DNA from: a virus
IMG/VR virus record: IMGVR_UViG_3300036826_000033
Location: 1-55,389 of that record
Direction: 5' to 3' (one strand)
Length of the DNA stretch: 55,389 bases
Shown piece by piece: positions 1-7,386 of this stretch; the first letter of the stretch is position 1, and the number at the start of each line of letters is the position of its first letter. The notes beneath the pieces were generated by a model. That model saw only the letters and a list, made by a program, of their open reading frames with translations. It searched no databases and had not been told where the DNA came from. Both the position numbers and the translations under genes were made by a program.

Positions 1-42
1 TGGGACAACACCAGCAGTCGCGGCAGGGCTTGAGGAAAAGCC

Positions 43-570
43 GTGGAGTTTAGAACAGGTCGTGGAAATGACACAGACCTATTGGGAGAAGAAACGATCA
101 CTGGCAATCTGAATCGGAGGCAACACCGCAAACAGACACAACAACTGGAGCTGCTGATTGACGCAGCAATTCAGTCGAAGACACGCACGCCAGAAGAGCT
201 GCTCGCATACGTGATTGACCTCTACGGCAAAGAGTTCATCAAAGCGAACGACGAGATCGCGCGACTGCGCTCAGCGAACGATGAGCTGTTCAAGATCAAG
301 CAGAAAGTCGTGATCGCGAATCGCGAGCTGATCGGCAAGAACAAGACGATGTTCGATCACGTCATCTTGATCGTCAAAGCTGAGATCGACAACTGCGACC
401 ACCCGCAATGCGTCGAGGATCGCGCTAGAACGGGTTTCTCGCAGTGCGCTGGTGGTCACATCGCTCGCAGACTCTGCGCACGCCTTGACGACATACGCAA
501 AGAGATCGAGCAGCTGAGAGCACCGCCCGATGAAAATCTGGGTCGAGACAAGACTCGTCGAACCGCCTGA
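43..570 (+). CDS. Hypothetical coiled-coil protein
   Basis: Not recognised. 175 aa starting at GTG 43; a GAGGAAAA Shine-Dalgarno-like stretch 6-13 nt upstream decides this start. Residues about 60-110 are rich in Glu/Lys/Leu with heptad-like spacing, suggesting a coiled coil, and four Cys lie in the second half (CDHPQC at about 118-123). First complete gene of the plus-strand replication region; overlaps the next gene by 41 bp. Confidence 0.65.
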   Translation: MEFRTGRGNDTDLLGEETITGNLNRRQHRKQTQQLELLIDAAIQSKTRTPEELLAYVIDLYGKEFIKANDEIARLRSANDELFKIKQKVVIANRELIGKNKTMFDHVILIVKAEIDNCDHPQCVEDRARTGFSQCAGGHIARRLCARLDDIRKEIEQLRAPPDENLGRDKTRRTA

Positions 571-808
571 GCACACGATCAGCGGCCGCTTCGGTGGCAG
601 CGTGATGTTCGTCGGTTATTTCAAAGCGCTCAACGAATGGCGCTGGCTGCAGCCCGGCGGGATTGAAGAAAAGATCGCAGAACCCGAAGCGATCTTTCTC
701 GATGAAGACTATGTGAAAAAGCACATGCTGAAGACGCCCAGACCGGCACGCGAAAAACCGCAACACATTCACCGCAAACGATCTTCGCAGCTGCTGCTCG
801 ATGTGTGA
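530..808 (+). CDS. Hypothetical protein, 92 aa
   Basis: Not recognised. The N-terminal half (GRFGGSVMFVGYFKALNEWRW) looks like a small beta-rich fold; the C-terminus is basic. The start lies inside the previous gene, in another frame. Followed by a 206-bp gap before the helicase gene. Confidence 0.6.
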   Translation: MKIWVETRLVEPPEHTISGRFGGSVMFVGYFKALNEWRWLQPGGIEEKIAEPEAIFLDEDYVKKHMLKTPRPAREKPQHIHRKRSSQLLLDV

Positions 809-1014
809 ATAAAATGTGAAAATCTTTTTGTGCGCCAAGAGAAAAATTTTCTTGCTGCCGCGCAGCTGACGTCTCACTTTCAAACGATCACATGTTCAGC
901 ACATCGCAATCTTCCACTCTGCGGTCGAGCGCTGGCGCGATCTCTCTGGTCACGTCAGGGCTGAACCGCTTGGCCGCAGAGTCGAGGGGTGCATCGCACG
1001 CCTGAACTGTCTCT
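809..1014. other. Gene-free leader of the helicase gene
   Basis: 206 bp with no convincing gene. It opens AT-rich (810-860, with runs of A and T and a TTGTGCGCCAAG string similar to the CTTGyGC boxes found elsewhere) and becomes GC-rich. It probably carries the promoter for the replication gene, but I cannot place -35/-10 boxes confidently. Confidence 0.4.
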
Positions 1015-2724
1015 GTGTCGATCAGCGACAATGACTTCAAAGCGCGCTTCGCCGCGTCGAAAAAGCGACTCACAGAACCAAGTCAGAATCACAGCACAGA
1101 AACGTCAGAAGAAATTGGTGACACGGCGGTCCCGTCTAGTCCGCAAATCGTTGAACCTCAGATCACGCCACCCACGAGTTGGAGCGGAGCGAAGCCACGC
1201 AAACGGGGACAAAAACAAGCTGCGGCGCCGGTTGATATTCACAGCACAGCTCCGCACTCAGTTGAAGCAGAGCAGGGTGTCATCAGCTCGATCATGCGCG
1301 ACGGGCAGCGCGGCAAGACTGACGTGCTTGAGCAAGTGCGACAGCGCATCAACGAGAATTTTTTCTACGTCCCAGCGCACAAGACGATCTACGAGATGCT
1401 CGTGTCGCTCGCAGCTGCAAACAAGCCACTCGATCTGATCAGCTTCACTGAATTTCTGCACAAGAAAGACGTGCTCAAAGCCGTCGGTGGCGCCGCTTAT
1501 GTGACTGAGCTGCACAGCTACATTGACAAGCTGACGAATTTCGTGCCAACTGCAGCGAACATCGACTACTACATCGGCATCGTTGTCGAAAAATTTGCGC
1601 GCAGAGAGATCATCGCTGACGCGACTCGACTTGTGCGCGGCGCCTACGGTGACGACGCTGAAGAGTTCGCTGTGCGTGTGCAGCGTCTGACAAATCGCAT
1701 CTCGCACATCGGCGCTGCAGCGAACGGAGCTTTCCCAGCGCTTCGCGACACAGCTGAGTTCTTCTCAACTGACGACCCGCCGATGCCGTCACAAGTGATC
1801 TACAGTGTGCTGCATCGCGGCAGCAAGATGTTGCTCGGCGGCAATTCAAAGGGTCGAAAGACGTGGGCGCTTCTCGATCTCGCGATCTCGGTCGCGTGCG
1901 GCGTTGATTGGTGGGGATTCCACACGCACAAAGGCGCTGTCTGCTATCTCAACTTGGAGCTGCAGGACGCGTTCTTTCGCTGGCGCGCAAAGACTGTCTG
2001 TCAGACGAAGAACGTGCAGCCAGAACCCGGGATGCTGTTCGCTTGGAATCTGCGCGGGCACGCGAAACCGATGCAGCAGCTCGTCAACGAATTGATCGGC
2101 AATTTGAAGCAGCATCACTTCGCGCTGATCATCATCGACCCGATCTACAAGACGCTGCCTGCTTTCAGAGGCAGCGAGAATGACAGCGCGATGATCACTG
2201 CGCTGCTCAACGAGGTCGAATCGATCGCTGTCGAGACGGGTGCGGCTGTGCTGTTCTGCTCGCACTTCAGCAAAGGCGAGCAAGCTGACAAAGAATCGAT
2301 GGACAGAATCAGCGGCAGCGGCGCGTGGGCGCGCGACCCAGACAGCTTGCTGACAATGACGGCGCACGAAGAGAACGAATGCTACACAGTCGAAGGCACG
2401 CTGCGCAACATGTCGCCAATTTTTCCGTTCGTCGTGAAGTGGGACTTTCCGCTCTTTATTCGGCAAGAGGAGTTGTCGCCAGATCGATTGCGGCGACGTG
2501 GCCCCAAAGGCAAGTCGCCTGATCTGTTGTTCGAAGTGCTCAGCGAGTTCAACGGCATGGAGCCAAAAGACGTCGTCAAAGCGATGAAAGATCAGCACGA
2601 CATCACGCGCGCGACCGTCTATCGAATGAAAGATGTGCTCGCTGAGCGTGGTCAATTCAAGATCGAAGAGGGTTTGTGGTTCAAAGTGAAACCTGAGACA
2701 AAACAAGAAACGAGTTCTGAATGA
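1015..2724 (+). CDS. Replicative helicase/initiator: DnaB N-domain plus RepA-like AAA ATPase
   Basis: 569 aa. After a low-complexity lead (1-75), residues about 79-185 match the DnaB N-terminal helical domain (SVEAEQ start, YVPAHKTIYE, GGAAYVTEL). Residues about 270-480 are a RecA-fold ATPase of the RepA/AAA_25 type: Walker A LGGNSKGRKTW (about 273-283, the GxxKxxKT form), Walker B LIIIDPIYK (about 372) and CSHFSKG sensor (about 416). The C-terminus (about 500-560) resembles a winged helix. By family it unwinds DNA and/or initiates phage replication. Start is GTG with no clear Shine-Dalgarno; an in-frame stop at 1003-1005 excludes anything longer. The heptamer cluster begins inside its last codons. 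Confidence 0.88.
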   Translation: MSISDNDFKARFAASKKRLTEPSQNHSTETSEEIGDTAVPSSPQIVEPQITPPTSWSGAKPRKRGQKQAAAPVDIHSTAPHSVEAEQGVISSIMRDGQRGKTDVLEQVRQRINENFFYVPAHKTIYEMLVSLAAANKPLDLISFTEFLHKKDVLKAVGGAAYVTELHSYIDKLTNFVPTAANIDYYIGIVVEKFARREIIADATRLVRGAYGDDAEEFAVRVQRLTNRISHIGAAANGAFPALRDTAEFFSTDDPPMPSQVIYSVLHRGSKMLLGGNSKGRKTWALLDLAISVACGVDWWGFHTHKGAVCYLNLELQDAFFRWRAKTVCQTKNVQPEPGMLFAWNLRGHAKPMQQLVNELIGNLKQHHFALIIIDPIYKTLPAFRGSENDSAMITALLNEVESIAVETGAAVLFCSHFSKGEQADKESMDRISGSGAWARDPDSLLTMTAHEENECYTVEGTLRNMSPIFPFVVKWDFPLFIRQEELSPDRLRRRGPKGKSPDLLFEVLSEFNGMEPKDVVKAMKDQHDITRATVYRMKDVLAERGQFKIEEGLWFKVKPETKQETSSE

Positions 2725-2960
2725 CTTACACGATTCCAGTCGTCACTGTCTCATATTACTGCGACGAACAATGTGAGACAGTGCTGAAAATCGAGCTGTC
2801 TCAATTTGTTTTCGACCGTCTCAGATTCTTTCTTGAGACGCGCTTGAACGCTGTCTCATGTTCACACACGCCTCCGGCGTGTTTGTGTGTGAGGACACAC
2901 CCAGAACATCGAGACAGCACGTCAAAGCGCTCCTCAAAATGAGACAAAGAACTTGAGACA
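2694..2960. repeat. Cluster of ten TGAGACA heptamers in both orientations
   Basis: TGAGACA (or TGTCTCA) occurs at 2694-2700, 2747-2753, 2774-2780, 2797-2803, 2852-2858, 2940-2946 and 2954-2960. One-mismatch copies lie at 2817-2823, 2834-2840 and 2910-2916. Plus-reading copies: 2694, 2774, 2834, 2910, 2940, 2954; the other four read minus. A hairpin (ACACGCC-TCC-GGCGTGT, 2866-2882) sits in the middle. A given heptamer is expected about 0.03 times in 270 bp counting both strands. The position straight after the replicative helicase suggests origin iterons or a repressor operator array. Confidence 0.8.
2721..2942 (+). CDS. Doubtful small ORF inside the heptamer cluster
   Basis: A 73-aa reading frame starts by ATGA overlap with the helicase stop but has no Shine-Dalgarno. 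Its composition (Cys- and Thr-rich, ending CLCVRTHPEH...) is unlike the other proteins here. It lies entirely within the repeat cluster, so it is more likely non-coding DNA that happens to stay open. Confidence 0.25.
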   Translation: MTYTIPVVTVSYYCDEQCETVLKIELSQFVFDRLRFFLETRLNAVSCSHTPPACLCVRTHPEHRDSTSKRSSK

Positions 2961-2961
2961 G

Positions 2962-3915
2962 ATGAACGTGCTGCTCTTTCAGCTCGACGGTAAAATCCCG
3001 AACATTGCGCTGATGCGACTTGCAGCTCATCATCGCGCGCTCGGGCACGAGATCACGTTCAGATGGACGGGTTCACCGCGCCGCGAATTGTGGGACGCGC
3101 CCGATGTTGTCTACGCGAGCGCGATCTTTGAAAAGACGAAAGAGCACACATGGCCGCAGCTGCTCGACGAGTTCCCGGGCGCGATCACTGGCGGCACCGG
3201 TATTGATCTCAAGCTCACGCTCGAAGACATCGGCATCACGACGCTCGCACAGGACTATTCGATCTATCCGAAATGGCGGCAGTCAATCGGCTTCACACAG
3301 CGCGGCTGTCGTCTCAAGTGCCCGTTCTGCGTGGTACCGCGCAAAGAGGGCGCGATTCGCGAAGAGCTGACGATTGCGCAGCTGTGGCGTGGCGACCCGT
3401 GGCCGCGCGAGCTGATCTTGCTCGACAACGATTTCTTTGGGCAACCGCACTGGCGCGAGCGCATCGAAGAGATCAAAGCTGGCAAATTCAAAGTCAGTTT
3501 CAATCAAGGCATCAACGCGCGTTTTCTGACTGACGAAGCAGCTGAAGCAATCGCGAGCGTCGACTACCGCGACGACTCGATGAAAGTGAAGCGCATCTAC
3601 ACGGCATGGGACAATCGTCGTGACGAACAGCGACTCTTTGCCGGGCTGCAGCGTCTTGTGAACTATGGCGTCAATCCCGACGCGATCATGGTCTACATGC
3701 TGATCGGCTACTGGCCAAACGAAACGAGCGAAGACCGGCTCTACCGTCAAGCAAAGCTGCGCGAGTTCGGCTGTCGACCGTATCCGATGCCGTTTGTGCG
3801 CACGAAAGAGCTGGTTGGTTTTCAGCGCTGGGTCATCGGCGCCTACGACAAGCGCGTCAGTTGGTCTGACTTTGTCGCTGCTGACTACGAGCCGCGGCAT
3901 CTCGAACTCGTGTGA
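2962..3915 (+). CDS. Radical SAM domain protein
   Basis: 317 aa from ATG 2962; a TTG three codons upstream (2953) is the alternative. The N-terminal ~100 residues have the alternating pattern of a B12-binding-like Rossmann domain. Cys116, Cys120 and Cys123 (GCRLKCPFC) form the CxxxCxxC motif that binds the 4Fe-4S cluster and S-adenosylmethionine. A TIM-barrel-like region follows (LILLDNDFF, SFNQGINAR, MVYMLIGYW). The reaction cannot be told; phage homologues are usually of unknown role, and base or tRNA modification is one possibility. It overlaps the next gene by GTGA. The last TGAGACA heptamer abuts its start. Confidence 0.85.
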   Translation: MNVLLFQLDGKIPNIALMRLAAHHRALGHEITFRWTGSPRRELWDAPDVVYASAIFEKTKEHTWPQLLDEFPGAITGGTGIDLKLTLEDIGITTLAQDYSIYPKWRQSIGFTQRGCRLKCPFCVVPRKEGAIREELTIAQLWRGDPWPRELILLDNDFFGQPHWRERIEEIKAGKFKVSFNQGINARFLTDEAAEAIASVDYRDDSMKVKRIYTAWDNRRDEQRLFAGLQRLVNYGVNPDAIMVYMLIGYWPNETSEDRLYRQAKLREFGCRPYPMPFVRTKELVGFQRWVIGAYDKRVSWSDFVAADYEPRHLELV

Positions 3916-4166
3916 AACGTCGCTGCACATACTGCGGCGACCCGTTCGAAGCGCGCACTGCTGCGAAGTTCTGCAGTGACGAGTGCAGACTGTGGGCGCG
4001 CGCCGGCGTCAGCTTCGAAGAGTGCGACATCTGTGCGAACTGCGGGCACAAGCGCGGCTCGCACTTCAACGGGCGCGGCAAGTGCTGGCAGTTCATCGAT
4101 GTGACGACAGCGCCGCTTGGCAGGATTTGCGAATGCCCGCGCTTCCGCTACAAAAGGGCAACATGA
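3912..4166 (+). CDS. Small zinc-ribbon protein
   Basis: 84 aa, GTG start overlapping the preceding stop (GTGA). It has a CTYCG...CSDEC pair at the N-terminus and a second set CDICANCGH...C...CEC, so two zinc sites are likely. Function unknown; translationally coupled to the radical SAM gene. Confidence 0.75.
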   Translation: MKRRCTYCGDPFEARTAAKFCSDECRLWARAGVSFEECDICANCGHKRGSHFNGRGKCWQFIDVTTAPLGRICECPRFRYKRAT

Positions 4167-4261
4167 GAAACAGATCGCCAGCATTTCAGGCAGCGGTGAT
4201 GGTCGCGCTCGTTGTCATCGTCGGCTTCATCGTGCTGATTTGGTGGCTGCTCGAACCATGA
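4163..4261 (+). CDS. Single-pass membrane microprotein
   Basis: 32 aa. Residues about 11-29 (AVMVALVVIVGFIVLIWWLL) form one transmembrane helix after a basic N-terminus. ATGA overlaps link it to the genes on both sides, which is the main argument that it is real. Confidence 0.65.
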   Translation: MRNRSPAFQAAVMVALVVIVGFIVLIWWLLEP

Positions 4262-4461
4262 GTGCGAGCGACGGTTTGATTCTGTTCATTTCGTGCGCGC
4301 TGAGTTTCACGCTCGGCTATGTGATCGGCTGCGTGCGCGTGTGCCGCTTCGTCAGCGCGCAGCTCGATCAGGTGAAAGAGCACATGACGAACATCGCAGA
4401 GCACGCGCGCGAGATTCGATTGATCTACTCGAAGCTCGGCGGCGAGAACGATAAAACATGA
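4258..4461 (+). CDS. Small membrane protein with cytoplasmic helix
   Basis: 67 aa: a membrane helix at about 6-26 (LILFISCALSFTLGYVIGCV), then an amphipathic helical tail. The layout resembles an i-spanin or a Rz-like anchor only loosely, and no partner is evident. ATGA overlaps on both sides. Confidence 0.65.
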   Translation: MSASDGLILFISCALSFTLGYVIGCVRVCRFVSAQLDQVKEHMTNIAEHAREIRLIYSKLGGENDKT

Positions 4462-4667
4462 AAGTGCTGCTGCGACAAGATTGCTTTGGTCGTTGGATTG
4501 TCGTTCATGCGATCAATCAAGACATGGCATGGAGTGGGTCGCGCTGGGTCGAGATCGACGAAGCAAACGGCCTGCCAGCTGCTGACGTGCAAGTCTCGAA
4601 CTGTCCGACACGCGACGCTGCTGTGCTTTACTGCGAAGAGTTCGAGTTTGAGGTGATCGTTGAATGA
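4458..4667 (+). CDS. Hypothetical protein, 69 aa
   Basis: Not recognised. A compact, acidic protein with predicted beta strands (RWIVVHAINQ, RWVEIDEANG) and a C-terminal FEFEVIVE strand. ATGA overlaps at both ends place it in the same operon as the membrane microproteins. Confidence 0.65.
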   Translation: MKVLLRQDCFGRWIVVHAINQDMAWSGSRWVEIDEANGLPAADVQVSNCPTRDAAVLYCEEFEFEVIVE

Positions 4668-4744
4668 CTGCCACGACATTGCTCTGCATCATCGCGCTGA
4701 TCGCGGTCGCGGTTTTTGAGATTGCAAAGCGACGTCGAAAATGA
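4664..4744 (+). CDS. Membrane microprotein, 26 aa
   Basis: MTATTLLCIIALIAVAVFEI followed by a basic AKRRRK end: one membrane helix with a positive C-terminal anchor. Overlaps the previous stop by ATGA. Function unknown. Confidence 0.55.
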   Translation: MTATTLLCIIALIAVAVFEIAKRRRK

Positions 4745-4803
4745 TATTCGCTGCGCACGATGCGCGGTCGCGTCGCTCGAAAAGCGCTGAGTTAAGGCAG
4801 TGA
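4741..4803 (+). CDS. Possible 20-aa microORF
   Basis: Supported only by the ATGA overlap with the preceding microprotein; 20 aa, Arg/Ser/Ala-rich, no recognisable feature. It may be chance. Confidence 0.2.
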   Translation: MIFAAHDARSRRSKSAELRQ

Positions 4804-4860
4804 ACTTCCCGCACGGAATAGAGCGGCGCGACTATTTTTTCACTTGTAGAAAAATTCTCG

Positions 4861-4889
4861 CTTGACGATTGTGCGCTGTGTCGTTAAGC
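4861..4889 (+). promoter_or_regulatory. Putative promoter (CTTGAC-N17-TTAAGC)
   Basis: CTTGAC at 4861-4866, 17 bp, TTAAGC at 4884-4889, in an AT-rich gap upstream of the proline-rich protein gene. The -35 fits the alphaproteobacterial type. The leader to ATG 4952 is about 55 nt. Confidence 0.45.
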
Positions 4890-4951
4890 GTTCGAGAGAA
4901 AAAAGTTCAGCAATCAGTTCAACAACCAAACTCAACAGAAAGGCACACACT

Positions 4952-5272
4952 ATGGCAGCGATACCAGTCACAATCAGAGGCGTGATTCTCACGAAGTCAC
5001 CAAAAGGTGGCGAAGTTAGCGGCAGCGGTCAGCAAGAGTGCATCATCAACGGTCTGCTCAACATTGCAGGACTCGTCGTCGGCGGCGGCCCCATCATCAA
5101 TCCCGAACCGCCGGGACCAGACCCGGGACCAATCGAGCCGCCAGAAACAACTCCGCCCGTCGATTGGATTAAGCCACCGCCAAGTTCAGGCAGTGGCTGG
5201 GGATACAGCGAAGACACGGGCTGGGTCTTTGTCTACAATCCCGGCTCAACAAGTCCGGGGCCGAAAAGATAA
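4952..5272 (+). CDS. Proline/glycine-rich hypothetical protein
   Basis: 106 aa from ATG 4952 with AGAAAGG upstream. The N-terminus (AIPVTIRGVILTKSP) looks like a short beta domain. Then comes a Pro/Gly-rich stretch (about 48-88: PEPPGPDPGPIEPPETTPP) and a terminal aromatic motif (GWGYSEDTGWVFVYNPG). Phage proteins with a short IRG-type head, a Pro-rich linker and a W/Y-rich end are common but uncharacterised. It has its own promoter. Confidence 0.65.
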   Translation: MAAIPVTIRGVILTKSPKGGEVSGSGQQECIINGLLNIAGLVVGGGPIINPEPPGPDPGPIEPPETTPPVDWIKPPPSSGSGWGYSEDTGWVFVYNPGSTSPGPKR

Positions 5273-5336
5273 ACCCTTCAACGACGCGCGCGCCGTGTTC
5301 GCTTGGAGCTTGCGCGGCGCGCGTCTCTTCACATAC

Positions 5337-5486
5337 ATGAACGATCTCGTGCAACAGCACAGACAGCTGCAGCGGCAGCACGCGCGCGATCTCGCGTTCG
5401 CGTTCAGTCTCGTGATCATTGCGCTGGCTTGCTTCGGCAGCGGTATCGGCTGGGTCATCTGGCACGCGCTTTTTCACGCGCACTGA
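5337..5486 (+). CDS. Small membrane protein
   Basis: 49 aa: a polar Gln/His/Arg-rich N-terminus (1-18) and a membrane helix at about 20-43 (AFAFSLVIIALACFGSGIGW). A GTG 14 codons upstream (5295) is an alternative start. Function unknown. Confidence 0.5.
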   Translation: MNDLVQQHRQLQRQHARDLAFAFSLVIIALACFGSGIGWVIWHALFHAH

Positions 5487-5489
5487 TCG

Positions 5490-5678
5490 ATGCCAATCTT
5501 CGAGCTGTTCGACAACTACAAAGCGCGACGTGATCGACGTCGAGAGATCGAGCGTCAGCTCATCGCAAAAGGGCTGAACCCACGCAGTCTGAAGTTCTCA
5601 GAAGTGCTCTACCGCAAGCTCAGAGCGCGCAGACGTCGTCGCTCGTGTTCCGGGTGGGTCAAGACAGCGCTCGCTTGA
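5490..5678 (+). CDS. Basic hypothetical protein, 62 aa
   Basis: Rich in Arg (RRDRRREIERQ, KLRARRRRRS), so nucleic-acid binding is possible. Last plus-strand gene of the left block. It ends 12 bp from the convergent minus-strand gene, and no terminator hairpin is visible between them. Confidence 0.5.
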   Translation: MPIFELFDNYKARRDRRREIERQLIAKGLNPRSLKFSEVLYRKLRARRRRRSCSGWVKTALA

Positions 5679-5690
5679 TTCCGAGCATTC

Positions 5691-5930
5691 CTACGGGCTC
5701 CTAGAGCGTCGAATTGCAGCGAATTTGATGATTCCAGCTCGAATCAGCTGATCTGCGCAGCTCCAGTGGAATCTCGCGACGTCGACAGAACCGCGTCCTG
5801 AGCGTTCTGGGTGCTCACGAAAGAGCATCAGCGGCACTTCATCTTCGTCGATCGTCTTCAGGCACTTCGAGCAGATGTCGTCGCCGACGATCTCGTTGTC
5901 GTCGTCGGTGAACCAAGTGAACGCGCTCAC
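5691..5930 (-). CDS. Hypothetical protein with Cys/His pairs
   Basis: 79 aa from GTG 5930, overlapping the upstream stop as GTGA. CSKC (about 22-25) and a later HWSC (about 56-59) could bind one zinc. Last gene of the unit that starts at the GHKL-zincin gene. Confidence 0.6.
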   Translation of the reverse strand: MSAFTWFTDDDNEIVGDDICSKCLKTIDEDEVPLMLFREHPERSGRGSVDVARFHWSCADQLIRAGIIKFAAIRRSRSP

Positions 5931-6139
5931 AGCTTTCGGTAGTGAACAGCGCGCGATTCGTCGACGATCAGCTTCAACGTGTCCCACGCTTTATCGCTCA
6001 GCGTGATCATCAGACTGAGATTGCGGCACATGATGCTGCCGATGATGTCATGATCTTGTTCGCTGATCTCGCGCTTGCTCGCAAGTTCGCGCAGCAGCGT
6101 GATGTGTTTGTTTGTTGTCAGCTCGACGTCGCGATTCAT
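5927..6139 (-). CDS. Hypothetical helical protein, 70 aa
   Basis: Not recognised; largely helical, with no motif. Joined to its neighbours by ATGA upstream and GTGA downstream. Confidence 0.6.
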   Translation of the reverse strand: MNRDVELTTNKHITLLRELASKREISEQDHDIIGSIMCRNLSLMITLSDKAWDTLKLIVDESRAVHYRKL

Positions 6140-6390
6140 TGTGTCTCGTGATGGTTCTCGCGCCCGTAGTGATCATCAGAGCACTGCTCGCAGAACCAAA
6201 GCCCGCAGTGCCAGCAGCGAAACATCAGTTCGATTGCGCGGGCGCGACCGCACACGCACTCGATGACTGCTGCGTGCGGATGCTGCGCTTGCTCCCACTG
6301 CTTTTTCAGCAGCGACGATTCGTGACGATAGGCGGCTTCCCTGCCGGTTGCGCGCCCGATGTAGTGTTCAATCTTTCCACTGTTTGCCAT
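6136..6390 (-). CDS. Small zinc-finger protein
   Basis: 84 aa from ATG 6390 with AAAGAGAAAC upstream. Cys pairs CVCG and CWHCGLWFCEQC in the second half suggest one or two zinc sites. It follows the 133-bp structured gap and so begins its own coupled group. Confidence 0.65.
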   Translation of the reverse strand: MANSGKIEHYIGRATGREAAYRHESSLLKKQWEQAQHPHAAVIECVCGRARAIELMFRCWHCGLWFCEQCSDDHYGRENHHETQ

Positions 6391-6437
6391 GTTGTTTCTC
6401 TTTCAGCTGCGAGAGTGTGCTGGCGGCCGGAGATCGT

Positions 6438-6526
6438 TGAAAACGAGATCGAGTGTTCAATGAAGCGTGAATCGACAGCGCTCGTCCGTGGCTCTCCCAC
6501 GACTCTATTTCTCGGTCTCGTTTTCA
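6438..6526. repeat. Long inverted repeat in a gene-free gap
   Basis: The 16-bp arms TGAAAACGAGATCGAG (6438-6453) and CTCGGTCTCGTTTTCA (6511-6526) pair at 15 of 16 positions. The 57-nt loop holds a second hairpin (GTGG/CCAC near 6487-6500). The gap 6391-6523 has no convincing gene. It may be a structured leader, processing site or attenuator in the minus-strand operon, or a cruciform. Confidence 0.6.
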
Positions 6527-6739
6527 AAGATCATCGTCAGCAAAGATCACTCCCTTGATGCGCAGCTCAGCCTGCAGCTTCGTTCTGCGCGCTCGCAATT
6601 TCTTCACGTAGCGCGGGTCTGTGCCCTTTTGCTCCCATGCTTTCAATAGCCCGCTCGTCATCTCGAACTTGTCGAGTGTGCGCTCGACGCTCGTGCGCGA
6701 GCGTTTTCGTTCACTATTGGAATCTCGTGTCGCATTCAT
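6524..6739 (-). CDS. Basic hypothetical protein, 71 aa
   Basis: Not recognised. The basic N-terminus (RDSNSERKRSRTS) and helical middle would suit a nucleic-acid binder. The start lies 26 bp inside the previous gene; the stop lies in one arm of the inverted repeat. Confidence 0.5.
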   Translation of the reverse strand: MNATRDSNSERKRSRTSVERTLDKFEMTSGLLKAWEQKGTDPRYVKKLRARRTKLQAELRIKGVIFADDDL

Positions 6740-6863
6740 TGTTCATGTAGACGCGCGGCGCGTTGTAGTGCGCGATGTAGTCAGCGAGCGATTGCATGTG
6801 CATCTGCAGACGCCTGCGGCGTCGTCGCTGAATGAAGCGCATGATGATGTCGAGAAAGTTCAT
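6714..6863 (-). CDS. Hypothetical protein, 49 aa
   Basis: ATG 6863 is chosen because it overlaps the upstream stop (ATGA). An amphipathic or membrane-associated segment (NFLDIIMRFI) precedes a run of Arg. Function unknown. Confidence 0.5.
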   Translation of the reverse strand: MNFLDIIMRFIQRRRRRRLQMHMQSLADYIAHYNAPRVYMNNECDTRFQ

Positions 6864-7060
6864 GGCAGCTTCGCGACTGAGATCGCGAACATGACGACGA
6901 ACGCTGCCAGTAATGTCGCGCACAGCAATGCGACCCTGCGCCAGCGCTCGCGCGAGTTCAAGAGCTTTCCGATGCGATCTGCAATCCAGAGCTGCAGCTG
7001 CTCGTCATCAGTCTCCCATGCAATCTCTGCTTCGAGCTGTTCTTTTTGTTTGATGTTCAT
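6860..7060 (-). CDS. C-terminally membrane-anchored small protein
   Basis: 66 aa: acidic helical N-terminal part (EQLEAEIAWETDDEQ), then one membrane helix at about 44-63 (VALLCATLLAAFVVMFAISV). ATGA overlaps on both sides. Confidence 0.6.
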   Translation of the reverse strand: MNIKQKEQLEAEIAWETDDEQLQLWIADRIGKLLNSRERWRRVALLCATLLAAFVVMFAISVAKLP

Positions 7061-7386
7061 GTTTCGTCTTTCTTCAATGCGTCGCGATAAGCGGCGCGAC
7101 GTTCGAGCCAGCGTTCCATCTGCACTTTGCATTCAACACCGCTGCCAAAAAAGTATCGTGGGAAACCGTCAGCTCCGTCGAGATCGCTGTTGTGGCCTTC
7201 GACATGAATCAGCCAGTCGCCGCGGTCGCAGTAAGACGGGCGCGGCGTCAAGTGAATCTCATACTCACCGACGCCGCGCTGCGTCAAAATTTTCACGGTC
7301 AGCTCCCACTCAGCGAACTCGTTGAAGCGCCAATCGAGCTTCGTGTCACGCTTCGCGAGCGGAGCTTTGCCGTGAACGTCAATCAT
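7057..7386 (-). CDS. Hypothetical protein, 109 aa
   Basis: Not recognised. Beta-rich (WELTVKILTQRG, YEIHLTPRPS, GDWLIHVEG) with a charged C-terminal helix. ATGA overlap makes it directly coupled to the GHKL-zincin gene, so the two products may act together. Confidence 0.65.
   Translation of the reverse strand: MIDVHGKAPLAKRDTKLDWRFNEFAEWELTVKILTQRGVGEYEIHLTPRPSYCDRGDWLIHVEGHNSDLDGADGFPRYFFGSGVECKVQMERWLERRAAYRDALKKDET

Noticed and set aside
425-883. Minus-strand frame at the left end
   Set aside because: Overlaps two plus-strand genes with better composition and spacing; no start signal.
1846-2706. Long minus-strand open frame opposite the helicase gene
   Set aside because: Antisense to a gene with clear Walker motifs; composition typical of a shadow frame.
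2694-2960. CRISPR array
   Set aside because: Repeats are only 7 bp, in both orientations and irregularly spaced; no spacers and no cas genes in the window.
5679-5690. Terminator between converging left operons
   Set aside because: Only 12 bp and no hairpin with a U tract on either strand.
6306-6527. Minus-strand frame across the structured gap
   Set aside because: TTG start and 85-bp overlap with a supported zinc protein; composition poor. The gap is better explained by the inverted repeat.
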